Shown: positions 32,340 to 44,099 of the stretch, one piece after another
Layout of the letters: each line of letters starts with the position of its first letter
Numbering within the stretch: the stretch's first letter is position 1
Source: Porogramme epimiltina
Taxonomy: Eukaryota > Basidiomycota > Agaricomycetes > Polyporales > Polyporaceae
Reading direction: 5' to 3'
Assembly (NCBI GenBank): GCA_900155495.1
Contig: FTLJ01000507.1
Location: 36,368 to 100,367, forward strand
DNA length: 64,000 nt
The notes under the pieces: model-generated
Databases searched by the model: none
Seen by the model: only the letters and a program-made list of their open reading frames with translations
What the model was told of the DNA's origin: nothing
Translations under genes and position numbers: made by a program

Positions 32340-33267
32340 TTACCGAAGCTGTTGGGCCTAGGATCAGCGATGATGCGCAATAATCTGACAAGCAGGTCAC
32401 GTACTTTGTTCTTCTCCCGCGACCACCACCACTCCAGCGACGATCTCCGCTCACAACCTTCCGGAAGACATTCGTTCATCGCCGCATCGATGAACGTCTC
32501 CAGCTTCCTCCAATTCCCAATGCGTCGGTACATCCAATACATTTCTTCAACGTCCTCCGTGGACCATAACACAAACAACCATTGCTGCTCTAGCGAGATT
32601 GGCTGTTCGACCGACAAAGCCGCCCCAGTGTTCTCCCTCAAGTGATTAAGGACTCGGAGAGTGGCGATCCGTCGCAAGTGAGGAAGCGACTTCTCGTCCG
32701 CGAGGTGATCATCTGTCAAGTCCGCGAAGCTGAACTCAGCTTTTCCGTCGAACTCCGAGCGACAGCCTTGGGGCACAGAGAACACTAGACCGTGTCTCCT
32801 CGCGTATTCGAGAGTATATTCTTCGGTGAATGGCCAGCCGTAAATGCGACGAGGAGCGGAGAGGTCGTTGTGGGGGCCGGGAAGGTCGTTCGGGCCCAAA
32901 ACTTTGAGGGGAGGTCGCGCGGCAACAAATTCCTCCCATTCTCGTCTCTGTGAAGTATTTAGTGTCAGGTAATCTAGCAATGGGACTGAGAAGCGCCACT
33001 CACCATCTTGTCGTCCCTCTCCGCTTGTGCAGTCTCCCGGGCAACAGTGGTAACATCGTCGAGGACGGTCTTGGATGACCACTTGGAGGTAGGCTTGCGC
33101 GCCATCTTGTTTTTCGTGTGAGTTAGTGTCTTGGAGGACGCTTTGGACGTCGTCTTTGATGACGAGCGAGGGACGGCGACTGTCTGTGTCGCTTTCGACG
33201 GCTCTGGCTTAGCGTACACCGTCTGTGAGCGAGTCTTTCTAGTGGTGGAACGTGTAATAGCGGGCAT
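32340..33267 (-). CDS. YGWP-family protein, copy 6
   Basis: This has 271 residues in three exons: 33004-33267, 32405-32947 and 32340-32348. The tail starts MPAITRSTTRKTRSQTVYAK. The domain has RREWEEFVAARPPLKVLGPN, IYGWPFTEEYTLEYARRHGL, FSFADLTDDHLADEK, WLFVLWSTEDVEEMYWMYRR and NECLPEGCERRSSLEWWWSR. Exon 2 is exactly 543 nt, as in copies 5, 7 and 8, which marks these four as one subgroup. The last exon is CTTCGGTAA (Leu-Arg-stop), using acceptor CCCAACAG; a nearer CCTAG would give a longer end. Promoter box at 33349-33355 and GGGCGTCT at 33379. Confidence 0.82.
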
Positions 33268-33777
33268 GTTAGGTGTTTTATGGAAGTACTTGGTTGTATT
33301 TTGTTGAGAAAGAGGAAAGGAGAGCGCCAGGTAAAAGACGATGTCGTGGTGGTCAAGGTACGAAAGTGACTCGCGTCGGGCGTCTCTCTATGTTCGACTT
33401 CAGTACTTCAAACCGCACCCACTATCAGGGTACTACGAGAAGAAGAATCGCGCGGGTGCTCTCCGCAGGCCCACTCCTGCTACAATGTTTTTTAGGGGAG
33501 TGGCAGCGCCCCAACTACAGCTTCAAAATCCATTTGCTAGAGAAGATAGCAGATGCCCGCTATGAAAGTTTGATGTAATAGTGGTATGTGTAGCATGGCA
33601 GGGAGAAAGAATATTAATGTATACAGCGTGCCCTGTGCTCGAGGCCATGCCGCCGTTTCGTTCCCCACATCAGACATCAGAAAGCAAGATAATTGTCAAT
33701 GTCTGATAGTACAAGTACTGACAAGAATATGATAAAATTGCAGCAAACCGTGGACGAAGTACTACACATGGGCACTC
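33268..33777. other. Intergenic between YGWP copies 6 and 7
   Basis: This contains the promoter of copy 6 on its left part and the 3' flank of copy 7. No EIKP remnant, RNA or other gene is recognised. Confidence 0.4.
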
Positions 33778-34703
33778 TCAGCGGAGCTATCAGTGCACCG
33801 AAAATCAGCATTAGCGCGCAAGGATCTTACAATATCAAGACGTACCTTGTTCTTCTCCCGAGACCACCACCACTCGAGCGACGTGCGCTTCTCGCTTCCC
33901 TCTGGGAGGCATTCGTTCATCGCTTCATTGACGAAAGTCTCTATCGTCTCCCATTCGCCCAGGCGCTTGTACCTTGCGTACTTCTCCTCGACGTCATCGG
34001 TGGTCCAGATGACAAGCATCCACTGCCAATCCAGAGACACCGGTTGGTCGACTTTGAGCATTGCGCCCTTTGTTGATCGAATGTGCGCAATGACTTTGAT
34101 AGTCGCCATCCTCTGCAAGGAAGGAAGCATCTTCTCGTCCGCTAGTTGTTCGGGCGTGAGATCTGCGAAGTCGAACTCGTCCTTGCCACCGAAGCGTTGG
34201 CGGCGGTCTGGATGCACTGCAAATCCAAGATGATGTCTCCGAGCATACTCGAGCATGTATTCTTCGGAGAACGGCCAACCGTACAGGCGATGAGGAGGGG
34301 GGTTTTGCTCGTCCGAGCCTGTAAGGTCTGCAGGTCCAAGGCTCTTGAGAGGAGGTCGTGCCGCAACGATATCCTCCCATTCACGTCGCTACAAGATTTT
34401 GCTTGTGAGACGGAAGAGCACAGAAAAAGCAGTCAAACTCACCATCTTCTCGGCCCTCTTCGCCTTTTCAGCCTCCCAGATGGCCGCAGCCTCCGCTGTG
34501 TCGAGGACTTTTGATGCCTGCTTCGCTACTGGCTTTCGCCCCATCTTCAATTTCTTTTGAGTTGCCGCTTTGGAAGGCGGTTTAGACGCCGTCTTCGACG
34601 AGCGAGACGCAGACTTTGCTACAGTCCTTGCTGCAGGCGCAGGTTTCGCATATACTGTCTGCGGACGGGACACTCTGGTGGTTGAGCGTGTTACGACGGG
34701 CAT
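33778..34703 (-). CDS. YGWP-family protein, copy 7
   Basis: This has 270 residues in three exons: 34443-34703, 33846-34388 and 33778-33786. The tail MPVVTRSTTRVSRPQTVYAK leads to a Lys/Ala-rich stretch (KKLKMGRKPVAKQASKV). The domain has LYGWPFSEEYMLEYARRHHL, DFADLTPEQLADEK, WMLVIWTTDDVEEKYARYKR and NECLPEGSEKRTSLEWWWSR, where the usual GCER is GSEK. The last exon is CTCCGCTGA (Leu-Arg-stop) after branch CTAATGCTGAT and acceptor GATAG. Promoter box at 34772-34778 and GGGCGTCT at 34801. It is closest to copy 5 by motif content (ATIKVIAH/ATIGVIAH, GAMLKVD). Confidence 0.82.
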
Positions 34704-35590
34704 TTCGAGTTTCGGACCAGTCTTAGACGTAAAGGAGGATGGAAGTCGAGAGGTTGAGGACGATGTCACTGGTGGTCAAGGCACAACGATGATCGGCCTT
34801 GGGCGTCTCACTATGCTCACTGCCATCAATCCCGAAATTGGCCCCAACTCGGACACTGCATTCTAGGAAGAGCCCCCTCTATCCACCTACTAATGGGATT
34901 AATAATGCCATATAACGATGCCGTTTGCTCTCAGTGAGTAGTGTTAGGTGTTACACGGCTTCACTGAAGCTCATAGTACGCGAGTTGTGGAGTTCAAGAA
35001 GACGTAGCAGGCTTGTGAGCGTGCGCGTACGTCGCACGTATATCCCGTTCTTTCTCGCTATGCGCGGCCATCATCCCTGGTTGAGAACTATGTGACCGCT
35101 GGTAGTGTCGGCCATACAGCCCCTTGGTCGAGTTGTAACAAGATCATGGAATCTCTACAGTTCACTGACCATCGGTTTCAGCTGCTTTACGAGGTTTTAA
35201 CTACTCGCGCATCTTAAAGCTACAGCATTTCCCTTTAATGCACGTCCCTATGTACAGGTAACAGCATTCGTTACGGCTTCGAAGGTTGAAACGGCCTTGA
35301 ATGTGTAAAACAAAGCGTTCACACCAGGAAAGGATCCAGAAGGTCCAACGTACTCCTTGCCCCACCCCCACTACAGTTCAGAGCCCGTCAAACTTGTCAC
35401 CATGCGTACACCTCCCTCATCACTTCACCTTCCATGTTTACAATGGCGTCCTCATCGGGACTCGAGGTTTCAAACATAAGGGATGTGTTTTTGAGTGGTA
35501 GAACGATCTAGAGATTCAATTACGGCTGACGTAGGAACAGCGAGGTTACGGAAGTGTAATTGAAACAAGTACTGTCAGAGACGCTGTGCG
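34704..35590. other. Intergenic between YGWP copies 7 and 8
   Basis: This is 0.9 kb. The left part is the promoter of copy 7. The rest has no recognisable gene, RNA or EIKP remnant. Confidence 0.4.
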
Positions 35591-35591
35591 A

Positions 35592-36460
35592 CTAAGTATC
35601 AGCATTAGTGCTGCAGGGGTCCGACAAGTAGGGACGTACTTTAGTCTTCTCCCGCGACCACCACCACTGGAGTGACGTCCTCCCCTCACACCCTTCCGGA
35701 AGACGCTCGTTCATCGCCGCATCGATGAACGTCTTTAGCTTCTCCCAAATCCTAAGACACCGATATATCCCATACTTTTCATCGGCATCCTCGGTGGACC
35801 ATATCACAAGCATATGTTTCCACTCCAGCGAGATTGGCGACCCAAGCGACAAGTCCGCCCCGGTTTTCATCTCCAAGTAGTTGAGGACGAGACGAGTGGC
35901 GACCTTCTGCAAGCGAGCGAGCGACTGCTCATCCGCGAGGTGATCGTCCGTAATGTCCGCGAAGTTGAACTTAGCTTTCCCGTCGTACTTCGAGCGACAG
36001 CTTTCAGGCACATTGAACACGAGACCGTGTCTCCTCGCATATTCGAGCATGTATTCTCGGGAGAAAGGCCAGCCGTAAATGCGACGAGGAGCGGAGTGCC
36101 CATTTTCGGGGCTAGAAAGGCCGCTGGCGTCCAAAACATTGAGGGGAGGTCGGGCGGCAACGAATTCCTCCCAGGCTCGTTTCTGTAACGGTGTCAGATG
36201 ATATAGTAAAGGGATTTGGGAGCACCACCCACTGCATCTGCGGCCTCTCGAGCAACAGCGGTAGCTTGACCGTCGGCCGTCTTGGAGGATCGCTTAGAAG
36301 TATTTCTGCGTGTCACCTTGGTTTTTGCGAGTGTTAATGCCTTTGCGGATGGTCTCGACGTCGTCTTTAATGAGGACCCAGGTGAAGTCTTTGTCGCTTT
36401 CGACGGTAATTGCGTCTGCGAGCTTGTCCTTCTAGTAGTAGAACGTGTAACAACGGCCAT
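35592..36460 (-). CDS. YGWP-family protein, copy 8 (shortened exon 1, possibly decaying)
   Basis: Exon 1 (36233-36460, 76 codons) starts MAVVTRSTTRRTSSQT and ends REAADA. It lacks the ERAxxM end found in the other copies, and its donor is GTGGGT instead of GTGAGT/C. Exon 2 (35640-36182, 543 nt) gives IYGWPFSREYMLEYARRHGL, FNFADITDDHLADEQ, HMLVIWSTEDADEKYGIYRC and NERLPEGCEGRTSLQWWWSR, where the conserved NECLPEGCER has Cys to Arg and Arg to Gly changes. The micro-exon acceptor is ambiguous. The frame is open, but the deletion and weakened boxes suggest relaxed constraint. Promoter box at 36531-36537 and GGGCGCCT near 36559. Confidence 0.7.
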
Positions 36461-37346
36461 ATTTGGTGCGTTAGAGCGAAGAAAGTGGTCGAGGAAGCAA
36501 CAGGTAGGCTGTCGGGTAGAAATTGTCGTGGTGGTCAAGGTGCAAGAGCGGCTAGCTTTGGGCGCCTGTGTTCAATTTCCAGTTCCCGGCAGCCGACAGA
36601 GATGGAAACCCCGTCCTTAGACCATAGTTCGTAGTCTTGCATCTCGTCATCAGTTGTAAGTACCGGTACCATGTGAAATCAACGCGCTGCTTCTCTTTGT
36701 ATATCGAACTGTTGGAACTTGGCTGTGCCTTCGTGCCCGGGCCTCTTGCTTCTGGACGTGCGCACATTGGTTGGAGCTTACTGACGGAAGAATATCGTGA
36801 GATGCGTCGTCTAGGTTGATGCACAAGGCTCACCGAGCGGGTTTTGAGGCGCGCTGTGAGCCTTCCTGGTTTGAAAGATAGTGGGTCATCGACGGGTATC
36901 TCTGCACTACTCGTGGTTGAAATTCTGCACGGCATCTGTAGAAGGAAGTGGTTTCAGTTAAGACTCTTCGCCACCGGGGTGACGGGAAAGCGCTTGCGGA
37001 GCCAAGTTCTAATTCGGGTCAACCCGCTCGTCGAAGCAGAAGACTTGGTAGAATAGTTACGGGCTAGCTTAATACCATAGTCTCCAAGCAGCCAGCGCTC
37101 GAATTCCACTTTACAGCAGTTGAACAGGTTCCGTTTAGGCTTGTCGTGCATTTCTTCCTCAGTCGAGGCACGCCTCGTCCTGCCCTAAGAATACTTCGTT
37201 AATTCATATGCACGCCGGCGTATCACATTTCCATGTAGTAGTTACAATGCCTAAACCTGAGAACTTCGATGCACGTCAAGCAACACGACGTACGACAACA
37301 AGAAGGGGAACCGCATCGAACTTCACCCTAGCCATCCCCGCGCCGC
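36461..37346. other. Intergenic at the end of the cassette array
   Basis: This is the promoter of YGWP copy 8, then about 0.7 kb without a recognised gene. It marks the right border of the 25-36.5 kb array against the alanine aminotransferase gene. Confidence 0.4.
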
Positions 37347-38984
37347 TCAAAGTCCGCCGTACTTCTCCACGAACTTCTTGTGGAAGGTCTCCAGCGCGCT
37401 CACGTACTCCTCCACGCCCGGACACAGGCACGTGAGGCGGTAGTGGTGCTCTCCGTCCTTCTGGCCGAACCCAGACCCGGGAACGACACAGATGCCCGTC
37501 GCGTCGAGCAGCTCGAGCGCGTACAGCGTGTCGGGGCTCTTGCCCTGGCGACCCGCCTCCTCGACCGCCTTATCCGGGAGTTCTATCTTCGGGTACAGGT
37601 ACAGCGCACCGGGCGAGTCCACGCACGAGACCCCGGGCAGCGCGTTCAGCCGCGACGCCATCAGCTGCGTCCGGTGGCGGAGTGCAGCGTGGATCGCGTC
37701 CGTCTCCTCGAGATACAGCGGGTACGACGGCGAGCCGGGCTTCGGCGGGCGCACGAGCGAGTCCACACCGATCTGGCCGGACAGCGGCGGGCACAGCGTG
37801 ACGGACGCCATCTTGTACAGCAGCGCGCGCACCTCGTCCGAGATGTTCGTGCACTCGAAGTATCCGCCGCGCCGCCCGCACTCGCCCTTGACGCCCTTGG
37901 AGATCGAGTGGAAGGAGAAGAGCGCGACGGGCGACTGCAGCTCGCGCACGACCTGCTTGAACGAGTGGAATGGATGCGTGTCCGGGCGGTGCAGGTTCGC
38001 CTGGTACACCTCGTCCGCGAGCAGCACGAGCGAGTGCTCCTCGCACAGCTGCACGAGCTCGACCATCGTCTTCTTGTCAAGGATCGCGCCCGTCGGGTTG
38101 CCGGGGTTGATGACGACAAGCGCCTTGGGCTTGACGCCGTCCTTCTCCGCGCGCGCGAGTGCCGCCTTGATCTCGTCGAGCGACGTCGACCAGCCCTCAG
38201 GCTCGGAGAGGTGATAGGGGAGCGGGACGCCGGAGTACTGCGCGAGCGTCGCGGTGTACAACGGGTACTGCGGGATCGGGATGAGGATGCCCGTGACATT
38301 GGGGGTGATGAGGACGTTGAGGATGAGCGAGACCCCCGCGGACGCGCCTGCGGTCAGGAATATGTCCTCGGGGTCACTGGGGAAACCGTCGCGTTCTGGA
38401 GCGGACTTAGCGCGGGGCGCGCCGGGAGAGGGAGTGCGGGCGGGACGGACCTTCGATGAACTGCGCGACGCTCTTGCGAATGAGGGGCACGCCTTTGCTG
38501 TGCGAGTACGCGCCAATGGACCCGATCTCCTCCTGCAGCTCCTTCGCGCGGTCAAGCACGTCTTGCGGCCACTTGCCCTTGACGACCTCCGCGAGCGGCG
38601 GGTACTCCATCAACGCTGCGACCTGCACGCAACGCACCTTCGTCTATACCCGTGCGATGATAGAGACCAAAAGGTAGGACGTACCTGGCGCGTGAAAGTC
38701 AGAGGGGGCTGATCGAGTCCCTTCTGTTGCGGGTTGCCGATGTTGGAGGAGATGACCTTCTGGAAGGGGAGGTCCTTGTGGCCGGCCTGGAGCTTCTCGC
38801 GGAGGCCCTCAGCCTTGATGGCGAGCTCGCCGCGGACGGCGTACTGGACATTGAGGATAGCGGGGTTGAGATCTTCAGCGACGAGGGGGCGCATGTTGGG
38901 GGATGAGAGGGAGAAGAGACGGGGGATGACGCGTGTCGGGCGGGACAGGGAGTTATGTAGCGGTCTCGACCTAAGGGAGATCAT
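37347..38984 (-). CDS. ALT: Alanine aminotransferase (probably mitochondrial)
   Basis: This is a PLP enzyme interconverting alanine + 2-oxoglutarate and pyruvate + glutamate. Exons 38685-38984, 38451-38622 and 37347-38395 splice in phase to 506 residues. The N-terminus MISLRSRPLHNSLSRPTRVI is basic and Ser-rich, like a mitochondrial presequence. Family motifs in order: VQYAVRGELAIKAEGL, SSNIGNPQQKGLDQPPLTF, RDGFPSDPEDIFLTAGASAG, the PLP-phosphate and ring residues in VVINPGNPTGAIL and ADEVYQANLH, and the Schiff-base Lys in SFHSISKGVKGECGRRGGYF. The C-terminal domain ends HYRLTCLCPGVEEYV. A second ATG at the codon for MRPLVAEDLN could give a cytosolic form. High codon GC and complete domains indicate an intact housekeeping gene. 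Confidence 0.93.
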
Positions 38985-39993
38985 GGGAGGCGGCGCTGAC
39001 GACTTGGGTAATCGGATGATGGGCTAGATGGTTATCGTGGGGTATCTCCTCTCCCTTGCTCCCAGGTGACTGCAGGGGTGCTGGAGGGTGTTTTTGGAAG
39101 GTGAACGGCGGTCAAGAAGTCGTCCACGTCGTGCGCCGCGGCGAGCGCGAGTCACTCCGCGTAAAATACTGCCCAGATGCGAGGCGCCCGATCCGGGAGA
39201 GCGATGCGCCCCCGGTCCGATGCTCCCGGCGAGGTCTCGGAGCAGTCAGAGCAGAAAACCGGCCGCGAGGACGGATCTGCGCGCCAGTTTGGCCTCTTGG
39301 TAGAAAGGGAGAAGGAAAGCACGTCCTCCGGGGCACGAGGGGCGAATACGCCGTAAGATTTAGCCAGCAAGTATGCAGCTTCGCCCCTTCTGCGGGCTTT
39401 TCGCGGGCTACGAACCACGAGGCCATAAATAAGAGCTTCTAGGAAGCGGTCGGCCAAGAAAATGCGCATATACGCACAACTTCGGAAATTGGAAGACCCA
39501 CGTACCTACTTGGGGTGCCTGGTGCGCCTCACGGATACTTTGCCACAGCGAGTAGGCTAGCGAGGACCGAGGGTATAGTGAATGTGTACGACGTTACAGC
39601 CATGGAGAGCATGCGAGGAAGGGGTGTGTAGGAGGGAGTGGAAGAGTATGATGAGGATAGGAAGATAAGAAGCAGAACCCTCCGGAGCCTGTATCTCGAG
39701 GACTGGGAGAGCCGGGACCTCGAATTGGCACGTGACCGCGCGGGGCATTTTTAGACGCCTGTGCATGCGCCGTGTGGACAGACATCATCGCGCGCGGACG
39801 CGTCGCGCTTCACCCCGATGTCGCGCGAACTTACTCGAACGTCGCCTCTTCCTCTCCCGCCGACGTCGCAAACGTCCTCCACCCTTCCGCACGCGCGCAT
39901 CGCGTTACGATTAAAACCCCCTTCCCTTGCCTAATCTCCGGCTGCAAGCAGCTCCCAACCCCCTCGCTGCCATCCTACCCCGCTATCACGACC
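38985..39993. promoter_or_regulatory. Divergent upstream region of ALT and Hikeshi genes
   Basis: This is a 1 kb gap between head-to-head starts. It has several overlapping open frames but no coding signature. A CT-rich leader precedes the right-hand ATG. No tRNA or repeat is seen. Confidence 0.4.
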
Positions 39994-40723
39994 ATGTTTG
40001 GGTGCCTAGTCGCCGGCCGCCTTCCTCAAACGAACTTGCAGCAAATCGACGAGACACGCGCTGTGTTTGAGATACCAGCTGCCACCACAGTCAATCACAT
40101 ATGCGTGTTCCTTCTAGGGAGTGGTGCGTCGCAGCGTTGTTCTATGAACACTCTCATTCTGACTTCCATCCTAGTGCCATTTCCAGATGGTTACGGTGCG
40201 ACCGTCCACTTCTTCTGGCCAGGGAAAGGCTTTCAACTTCTAGGAATGTGAGTTTTCGTTGTCATCGGCTTATTAGCCTCCCGCGCGCCGCCACTCGTTC
40301 CCCTGACCGCATGCCCCCCTGCTCAGGCTTTCGAATGACAAGCCATCAGCGATATTCCGCCTCCGCGGCACATTCTCAACTCAAACCACAGACGTGCACG
40401 CCGCCTTTACTGGCGGTGCGGGTCTTGACACGAACGTCACCGCGCGTGTCGGGCTCTCGATCGAGCCGCTCGACAAGATCGCGGAGCAAGTCGCGGGGCT
40501 TCAGGGCGCCCTCGTCAAGCCTGGAGAGAACATGAGTCCAACGCTCATGGCGGAACGCATCGTGAAGAACTTGAACAACTACCTGTCGAGCTTCCTCGAC
40601 GGGGGTCCTGCTGCGATGAACGCGAACGTGATGGTGCCTATGGGCATGATTGTGAAGTGGTATGAGAACTTTTTGACCAAGGTGCGCAACCAAGGTATCG
40701 GCTTCTTGGCGAGACAGGAATAG
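39994..40723 (+). CDS. OPI10: Hikeshi/OPI10-family Hsp70 nuclear import carrier
   Basis: Three exons (39994-40123, 40175-40247, 40327-40723) give 199 residues, the usual size of Hikeshi proteins, which carry Hsp70 into the nucleus under heat stress. It starts MFGCLVAGRLPQTNLQQIDE, matches the family through FEIPAATTVNHICVFLLGS and PFPDGYGATVHFFWPGKGFQ, LLGMLSNDKPSAIFRL, and ends in the C-terminal domain MIVKWYENFLTKVRNQGIGF. Splice phases at VFLLGSV and LLGML restore the conserved sequence without gaps. Cytoplasmic/nuclear role inferred from the family. Confidence 0.93.
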
Positions 40724-41475
40724 TGTGCTGGGATACGGAAGGTGGGATCTAGCAGAGTGTAGAGATACGCAGGTGCGTAACAACATCACGCTTTCACGTT
40801 ACCGCCACTGATTTCCACTTGCTACAGAAGTTGGATATCATACATGTACTTGTATTGGACATACGTCACGACTATTGTTTATTCACCCAAATTCGCGATC
40901 TCGTCGAATCATAATCGTTCGTAATACACCTCTGGTTCGGGAGCATTCCCATGTGTGACACCACTGGGAAGACGGTGACGACTCTTCACCGGCACCCACT
41001 CGAAATGAGGCCACCCTTTTCCAACCCCTGGGGCTGGGAGACGTGCTGAGGAAGACGGCTTGAGGGTTGTTTGCGGGTTACCCCTGGCCGGTGAAGGGTC
41101 CTGTCAGCTATAGCGTGCAAGATCATTACACTGTCGATCTTATATGCGTCGTCTTTAGAGGGTTCCTGTGATGCACGTGTGCGTTGTTTGTAAACATATC
41201 TCTACGCTTGACAGAGGCCAGACTGAGCACATATAGATCGATCCCCGTTTAGAATGCACCGATCGTCTGTCTGTCTCCTGTGAATGGCCTTCGAGTAAGG
41301 ACGTCGGCCAAAGCTGGTCGAAGGCCACTGTTCAAGAGCACATCCTCTAACATGTAGTGTACAATGTGGACTGCAGAGTTCTCCATCCATCCTTTCGTTC
41401 TACGCTGCGCTGATGCTGTATTCCTCGTTCCCCCTAGGTATCCAAAGATTCAAGGTCGCAAAACAGGCCGAAAGC
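40724..41475. other. Intergenic between convergent genes
   Basis: These are the 3' flanks of the Hikeshi gene and of the class V aminotransferase gene. No gene, RNA or repeat is recognised. Confidence 0.4.
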
Positions 41476-43450
41476 TCACTCTTTCGCCAACAGGATCGTG
41501 TCCTCGGCCTCCTTGCATACCGCCTTGAACGCCTTTGCGAGGTACTCGAAGTCCGAGATCTGCGCGGCACCGACAGAGCCCAAATCAGCTCCCCGCCCCT
41601 TCCTCGCAAGCAACACCACCCGAGCAAGACGCACCTCGTTGAAGACCTGCGCGCTGCAGCGGCACCACCACCCGCCGGCGTGGAAGTAGTGCGCCGCGTA
41701 CGTCTTCCACTCGAGCAGGAGCTTCCGGCGGAATAGCATGTCGATCTGCGCGAGTTGCGCGGGTGCGTACACCGCGCCCTTGGTAGCCTCGACGGGCAGA
41801 GGAAGGAGGACGTTGCTCTGTGGGGCCGCACGGGACGAGCGAGGGCGAGTATTAGCCCTTGCAACAGGCGAGGGAAGAGTCAGTGCGCACCATGCTGAGC
41901 GTGAGCTCGCCGTTGGGGTCCATAACGCGCGTGCCGAGGAGCTCGGCGAGGCGCTGCGCCCCGTCGAGCGCGAGCTGTCGGCAGTAAGTGTTGATCGCGG
42001 CCTCGCCGCCGAGCCAGTTGCGGAACGCGATAGCTAGAGAAGGGGTAGATGAGCGGGGTGGCATCTCAGGGTCGCTGATGAGTGCACCCACCGGCGGGGA
42101 GGGTGAGGTATGGGGTGGAATCGGCGGTACCCGTCCCTGTGGACAGAAATGTGTGTGAGCTAGTGATGGTGTGGTTGAGTGGGGGATCAGTTACATTCGT
42201 GTTGGGTGACGAAGTCCGTGCCCACGTCCTTGTACTTTGGGTTCGAGGGGGAGACATATGCATGTGACGTCGGCATGGACGACTTGATGAGGTATTGGTT
42301 CCTATGGAGAGGGATTAACCTGTGCTATTCATAGAAGAGAGAAAAGAGAACTCACCGCTTCGGAACGTACAACACAGAGCACGATCGTTTGGCGAACAGC
42401 CACTTATGACAGTTCGACAACCAGAAGTCAGGTTGTGTCGCGCTCAGGTCGATGGACGGCTAGACGCAAAGAGATCAGCATCTCAAAACGCATGCACGCC
42501 ACCGGGGCCGCACCTCCTGCCCGATACTGTGTGCCGCATCGATGACGCTCCACACGCCTTCCTCCCTGCAGATCTTCGTCATCTCCTGCCATGGGAGGAG
42601 CACGCCCGGGTTAGACACGATCGAGTCGATGATTGCGACAATCTTGTTCTTCCGCGCCGTGGGGTCCTCCGAGTACCCAGGCGAAAGCGGGGGGACGTCC
42701 GTAAACTGGGTATCCGCATGCGCGGCCTTCAGCGCACGCACGCCGTCCCGGAACTTCTCCACGAGTTGCGTATGAGTGAGAGGGAAGCTGAACTCAATCG
42801 CGTGTGCGGTCGGGTGCGGTTGGTCCGCGCGGTCGGAGATATACTCCATCGTCCGGGAGACAGCGTTATACGTGGTAGACGCTAGAGGACACAGGTTCAG
42901 CCAGCAACGCGAGAGACCAGGCAGTAAGAGTGCTGCTAATTACCTCCGATGAGTAGATCGCCTTCGCGCCACTCAAAGTTCCGCAGGACCGTGTTGAGCG
43001 CATGGGTCGCGTTCGGCACCAGCACGACCTCATCGGCTCCCGCGCCGATGAGCCCCGCGACTGCCTCCCTAGAATGCGAGACTGGGGTCAGCAAACACCT
43101 GCGGATGTCTGTGTCTCTCGCAGCGTACCTAGCCTTGTCAAGCATAGGCTTCATCGTCAGGCGCATGAACTTGTCGGGGTTGCGCTCTATCTCGAGCGCG
43201 AGCTCGGTCGCAGCGAACGTAACGGGGAGCGGGATCGACCCGTACGATCCTGAGAACCATAATGGCAACGAAGTGACCATAATACATCAGCGTCGCCGAC
43301 ATGCGTCACCATGAAGATCTTACCATGGTTCAAGTTAACATACTCTTCGTCCAGCGCGAAGTAGTGCTTGAGCGCGTGGCCGAATGGTGGCGGCTTGCCT
43401 TTAGCATCGAAGCTCTCTCCGGGAGCGGGCGTGGGCTTGGTGATAGGCAT
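41476..43450 (-). CDS. Class V aminotransferase-fold PLP enzyme (isopenicillin-N-epimerase-like / Egt2-like)
   Basis: This is a PLP enzyme in ten exons on the minus strand. It starts [20 protein letters not shown] (ATG at 43450). Family motifs follow: [16 protein letters not shown] made across intron 1, [30 protein letters not shown], the Schiff-base Lys in [32 protein letters not shown] made across intron 6, and [17 protein letters not shown]. It ends EDTILLAKE. All nine introns have GT-AG sites and restore phase. The family includes isopenicillin-N epimerase, cysteine desulfurase-like enzymes and fungal hercynylcysteine sulfoxide lyase (ergothioneine pathway). No other pathway gene is adjacent, so the substrate is not assigned. 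No cluster context. Confidence 0.88.
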
Positions 43451-44099
43451 ATTACCGCGGGTTCTAACAGTATTCTGTCTGGAAACGGCGCTTGGTTAGT
43501 GTCCGCGTCTTCCTCCAAGAGACTGCCTTTAGGGCCGAGCAACGATAGCTGGCGGAGGACCGGGGCGGAGGCGAACCTTAACGGCGAGCGGATAATCCGG
43601 ATGATCGATGTTATCGCGGGAACGTCCTCAGCGGATGGGTTCTCGTCCAGGTTCTCTTGAGGCCGTTTGACCATCATATATATATGTGCGAAGATTCGTT
43701 ATATGAGTCAGATTGACGCGGAGGAGAGTCAGGAGGTGTATAGGACGTAGTAGTACGCAGCACGCTCTTAGTCCCCAGCCTGTACGAGGATTCTTAGTGA
43801 TGATTCCTCCTTTTCCCCACGCGACTGCTTGAGAATGCTCACTGATCTGTCAGCGACGAACAGGGAGGACGAGGTTGCAGATCAACGTGCGAAGATTGAG
43901 AAGATGCTTCGGAGAGGTTGTAAAGTAGTGAGCTAGTTGCATGCCTCTTCGTGTTGCGCACGCTGCGGATGGACTGAGACGGATGAGGGTCGTGCAGCGC
44001 GTGGTGCGTCAGTACTGATATGCGAACAGGGACACGCTCGGCATCATCGGCATTGGTAGCGGGGGAGGGAGTATCTGAGGAGAAGGTCGGTATGAGCAT
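43451..44099. other. Intergenic upstream of the class V aminotransferase gene
   Basis: This contains an overlapping upstream frame (MMVKRPQENLDENPSAEDVP, 43677 leftward) that is out of frame with the enzyme. It could be leader sequence. No other feature is seen. Confidence 0.35.

Noticed and set aside
43467..43677. Upstream frame MMVKRPQENLDENPS as an N-terminal exon of the class V enzyme
   Set aside because: It is out of frame, no donor joins it in phase, and family members begin near the [11 protein letters not shown] segment already present.
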